A stretch of 64,000 nt of DNA from contig WARS01000134.1 of NCBI GenBank assembly GCA_008933995.1, positions 633,501 to 697,500 of the forward strand, given 5' to 3'. Below, in pieces: positions 60,040 to 64,000 of this stretch (within the stretch, counting starts at the first letter, position 1; each line of letters starts with the position of its first letter). Made by a program: the position numbers and the translations under genes. This stretch comes from Datnioides undecimradiatus. Lineage: Eukaryota > Chordata > Actinopteri > Lobotiformes > Datnioididae. The notes beneath the pieces were generated by a model, which made no database searches, was not told the DNA's origin, and saw only the letters and a program-made list of their open reading frames with translations.

Positions 60040-61391
60040 AAGCTCATCAGAGTTATTGTGACTCATCCTCTGGGGATCATGAATCTGCAGGAAAAACCCA
60101 CAGCAAACTGTCAAAACATCCCGACTTTCTGTTTTCTGTGTTCTGATTAACTTCCACTAAAATTCATCTTCACATGTTGTGATTAGATCCCAGCTTTGCC
60201 TTCTGAACCAATCATCTCTCTGCACTGCTTCTGAGCCTCTTCCTGATTGGATGATCTGTCTTCCTGTTGGCTGCTGGCATGCAGAGGTCAGCTCACCTTG
60301 CTCCCTCAGCATTTTGTTAAATTAAACAGGTCTGAGGTCAAAGTGAAAACATCTCCTGCTTCTCTAACTAAAAAAGACTATAAAACTATAGAAATTGTGA
60401 TTTTCACTGACTCATAAACAGAGTTTAACTCATTCTGTGAACATTTCACAGGGTTTTAGCTCCATGCAAAGTGAAAAAACATGATTTTTGTCAGATAACA
60501 TCAAATTTAGCAGAGGACCTCAGTCATATATAAAGTTCTGTAATGTTAATGACATTATTGGTGTCTGATAGCTAATAATGGCACCCTGCTGTTGTTTCTG
60601 GTTAGAAGAAGTCAGGAACACGTTCTCAGACTAGTTGATTAAAACATTTGTTTGATACTTGTTGGACTCAGCAGGAGAAAAATTCTTCAGATAAATATCA
60701 AACACTCAATAAATCTGGACTAAAACAAAACTAATCATGTTCACTTGGTTGGCTCCTGGCTGGTTCCTGGCTGGTTCCTGTCATCTCACAGCAGCCTGAA
60801 GTGACCGAGCACCAAGGTGGAGCGATGGCGGGTGTTGGTTTTTGCCTTTGGGGGCGTCCGTCACAGGTTAATCTTGCTGATCAGGGTTCACCTTCCCTAG
60901 TTTCAGCTGCCTGTAATCTGCTTTTTAATGCATTGATAGCTGACTCTGCTTTTACAGCCGGTTCAGTCCAACAGGGTTCATCATTTCAGCTGACCACCAT
61001 GTGACCGGCAGTAGAAAACGACCTGCAGTGAATGTTGAGTAGGTGTTTAATTGCAGGGTTTGAACTGAAGTGCTTAGCCTACATAACAGAAGGAGGTAAT
61101 GATGAGGAGGTAATTATTGGTTAGGTTTCCCCCCCTGACCCCACCCGGTCAACCCCTCCAGGGGATCAATAAGATCAATCAAACAGTCAGTCCTTCATTC
61201 CTCCACAGTCCCATCACACCCAGAGCAGAGAGGGTTCATCCGCAGGACGACGACATGATCATCATATTAATCACCCAGTTTGTTGATTATTCTCTCAATT
61301 AAACAATTAAGATCATCAGAGTTATTGTGACTCATCCTCTGGGGATCATGAATCTGCACTGTCAAAACATCCCGGCTTTCTGTTTTCTGGT
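60040..61391 (+). repeat. Mosaic duplication, copy B and flanking duplicated fragment
   Basis: Contains the three blocks of copy A at about 60148-60252, 60637-60933 and 61132-61308. A further fragment (about 60046-60142, 'agagttattgtgactcatcc' to 'ctttctgttttctg') is repeated immediately after the last block at about 61315-61390, with an internal 17-base difference. The copy therefore has partial direct repeats at both ends. Confidence 0.85.
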
Positions 61392-64000
61392 TTGCGTTCT
61401 TTCAGATCCTCAGTGCTGATGTCTCGGCTCGTCGCCGTCAGTCACTGAAGGTTCACTGATTTTATGTGTTCACTCTTTGTTCTCGAAGGTCCAGGACCAG
61501 TGACGGGTGACAGTTTGTTGGCTCTACAGACTAAAACCACGGGCCGCTGAGACAAACCGCTGCCTGCTGCTTTTGATCAAACACATTTTATACACTGTTA
61601 TGTGATCCATGATGTGGGTTCCTGCAGTGGATGCTGGGATACGACTGATATAACGTGACTTTTCATCAAACACACTGCGGAGCTGATGCGTCTGGTTCAG
61701 ATGTTCCTTCATTCGTTCGTTCTCTCGCTGTTTTCTCCTTTCTCTGACCTTCTCACTGCACCCACTCCCCTTTCTCCTCCCATCCCCTCCTTCCCTTCCC
61801 CCCCTCTCCCCCGTTATCTCACCTCTTCCTCTTTAATTGCACCGTATCTCGGGGCAATGGGAGCGCAACAGGCTGTTGTTTCCCTCTGCTCTCTAATTAT
61901 CTCACCCTGAAGAGCTGAGGAGAAGTCAAACAGGCAGCGAAATGACATGCAGACACTTGCATAAACACACACACACACACACACACACATTTTAAATTGT
62001 TTATTCGAGCCCGGTGAATGACAATAAAATGTGTGTTATGCAGGTGTGTGTGAGAGAGAAGCTTAGTTCATAATCCACACAATTAGATTTAACACCTCAA
62101 ATACAGACTGACTATGGTTAGCCTAGCTTAGCATAAAGACTGGGTGTAGATGGAAACAGCTAGCCTGGATCTGCCAAGTTAAATGTACCTGAAGCTCACT
62201 AATCAGCACAAATGTCAGTAGTAATAATAATAAATAAGTATAATTAATAAATAAAGATGAAAGTAACAAACTCAAATTCCTGGAAAGCTGCATGTTCCTC
62301 CCAGCTCTGCAGTGAGTCAGCCACTCGGCATAGTAGATTCAGCATAGTTTATCTGAAGAAACAACAAACTCTGCAGATGTCAAAGTCTGAGACTGCAGAT
62401 TTTGTTATTGTTGGATTAGAGAAGTTGTCCCTCTTTAAAGCCTGTGAACTGAAGCTGATTTGAGGTGGATCGTGTCTTGTTGTCGCAGTGTGAGCGTCAG
62501 CCTGTTTGTGCTGTGCCTCTCCCCGTCACGGTGGTAAAACTCACTTCCTCTGCTCAGAACTGGCTATTTACATTTCAGGACACCGCGCTCGTTCCACAAA
62601 GTTTCACGAGATCTGGTGGAGCAATTTTGGGGAAACCCGACCAGAAAAGGCTGTTTCTGGTGAGTTTCTGCCTCCCAGATGTTTGGATTGTCCTTGTTAA
62701 TGTCTTTATGAATCTGGTTTACCACAGCAGCCTCTCCTCGGTCAGACTGACAGAAAGACAGCGAGACAGCTTCCCCTAAACCGTCCAAAAAAAGATAAAG
62801 AGTCAGACAGAAACGGGGGTCCACCTTCTGTGGTTCTGTCGTTTTCCTGCCCAGCGTGGGGTGTTTCGCTCCAGATGACTCAGAGTCATCTTTGAAAGGC
62901 TGCAGGCAACTCGTCAGCAGCTCCGTCCAGAAGAAACACACCGAGAGTTTCTGCCAAAGTAGTAGAGAAGCAGGAGATGATGGATGGTGAGCAGAGATAT
63001 TACAAACTGTGAATTCAGTTCAGAATTTGTAAGGTTTCCATGGAGGGACATTAATGAAATGTTTTAAAGTGTCAATAAACAACTTCAGTGTTTCACCAGT
63101 TACCCTTCATGTGTAACATTACCTGGTTCATTTTTCAGTTCATGCAACGAGATTATCATTCGTTTGAAGTTTCAGGAGCAAATTATAACAGGAACAACAT
63201 GACGGGAAGCTGCATGGCAACGAAATCCAGGAGAAATCTGGGAAAACGTAAAGTTTTGTCAGTCATGCATGCTGTCAATAAAGATCATGTTTGACTGCTG
63301 TATTGTTAGCGATTTGTGTTGTGAGTAAAGTTATTTTCTCCATTTATTCCCCTCAGGACAGAAGCTGGAGATTGCACTTTCCTTCTCCAGTCCAGCTGAC
63401 GTTTCCTTTCCTCCTAACTTTCCTCACTTGTCAGGAAACATAGAAACATGCATGAGAGCAGGTTCAACTGTAGCTTAACCGCTAGCTAATCTCCAGCTAC
63501 TTTGCAACCTTTAGCTAACGATACTCGCACACAAACACGTTAATGACGGAAACGTTTCACTGCAGAAATCTTCTGGTGCTTCATCGACAGGTTTCCTTTG
63601 CAAACGTACGTCCTCTGTAACTTTAGCTGCAAGCTAGCTGTATGCTAACGACACATTAGCCTCAGTGTTGATTCAGGCGTTTGACCCTCAGCTTGATTAA
63701 GCCTCTACAGTCTTGCCTGAATCAGAGCATATCCTGATCCTTTTACTTTTAACTAAAGTGTTTCTCCTCAAGCTGAAGCAGGGATGCAGTCTGCACAGTT
63801 TAACACGTCAGTATGCTGAAGTTCATAACTGTGAACATCTCACTCGTTCAGCAGGTCAATGATTCACTTGTTCTGCAGCAGCGGCAGGATCTCATTCATA
63901 CGCTTGTTGCCTGATGGGCTGAGACGTCTTCACATGCAGCAGACGGAGCTGCTCGCCATGTGCGGCGGACTCCGCATGTCGACCCCTGGAGGGAAAGAGA
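61392..64000. other. Intergenic sequence, right part
   Basis: No gene is supported. It holds a pyrimidine-rich stretch (61735-61830), a conserved-looking block (61835-61935) and a CA microsatellite. Open frames at 62465-62779 (+) and 62564-62941 (-) overlap each other and match no domain I recognise. On the minus strand at the right edge, 'tctctttccctccag' is a strong acceptor, so a terminal exon of a neighbouring gene could start there. Confidence 0.5.
61967..61990. repeat. (CA)n microsatellite
   Basis: About 12 CA units. Confidence 0.95.

Noticed and set aside
1-64000. CRISPR array, bacterial operon, integrated virus or LTR element
   Set aside because: Tandem repeats here are vertebrate mini- and microsatellites. 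No spacer structure, no viral or reverse-transcriptase-like frame and no long terminal repeats were seen.

Overview
The window looks like genomic DNA from a teleost fish, probably a percomorph. The evidence is vertebrate GT-AG introns, many short introns, abundant CA/GT microsatellites, and several interspersed repeats I recognise as common in spiny-rayed fish. No prokaryotic, organellar or viral gene is visible. Everything was read by eye, with no alignment or database search.

One gene can be supported. It is on the plus strand, an adhesion G-protein-coupled receptor whose seven-helix domain and cytoplasmic tail match ADGRG2 (GPR64/HE6). I place 29 coding exons from about 7.2 kb to the stop codon at 44420, and splice phases agree from the first exon to the stop. 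The predicted product is at least about 2,580 residues, against about 1,000 for human ADGRG2. The extra length is mucin-like: seven small Ser/Thr/Pro-rich exons (7.2-16.9 kb), all phase 1 at both ends, and one exon of about 4.6 kb (17.5-22.1 kb). After these come a SEA-like module (24.2-26.1 kb), a hormone-receptor motif (26.5-27.0 kb), the GAIN domain with an intact HL/T proteolysis site (27.2-30.1 kb), seven membrane helices (30.8-33.3 kb) and a cytoplasmic tail (35.3 and 44.2 kb). No start codon or signal-peptide exon was found, so the 5' end is either upstream of the window or unrecognised in the first 7 kb.

Region by region: 1-7.2 kb is noncoding with old repeats; 7.2-44.4 kb is the receptor; 44.4-49.2 kb is probably 3' UTR and flank, with two Pumilio-type sites and several poly(A) signals; 49.2-64 kb has no gene I can support, but holds a mosaic duplication (57.2-57.8 kb against 60.0-61.4 kb), minisatellites and microsatellites.

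The most notable points are the enlarged, modular mucin stalk on a receptor known for a much shorter one, a nearly identical pair of duplicated mucin mini-exons, and an intron inside the GAIN domain made mostly of a decamer minisatellite with no stop in some frames.
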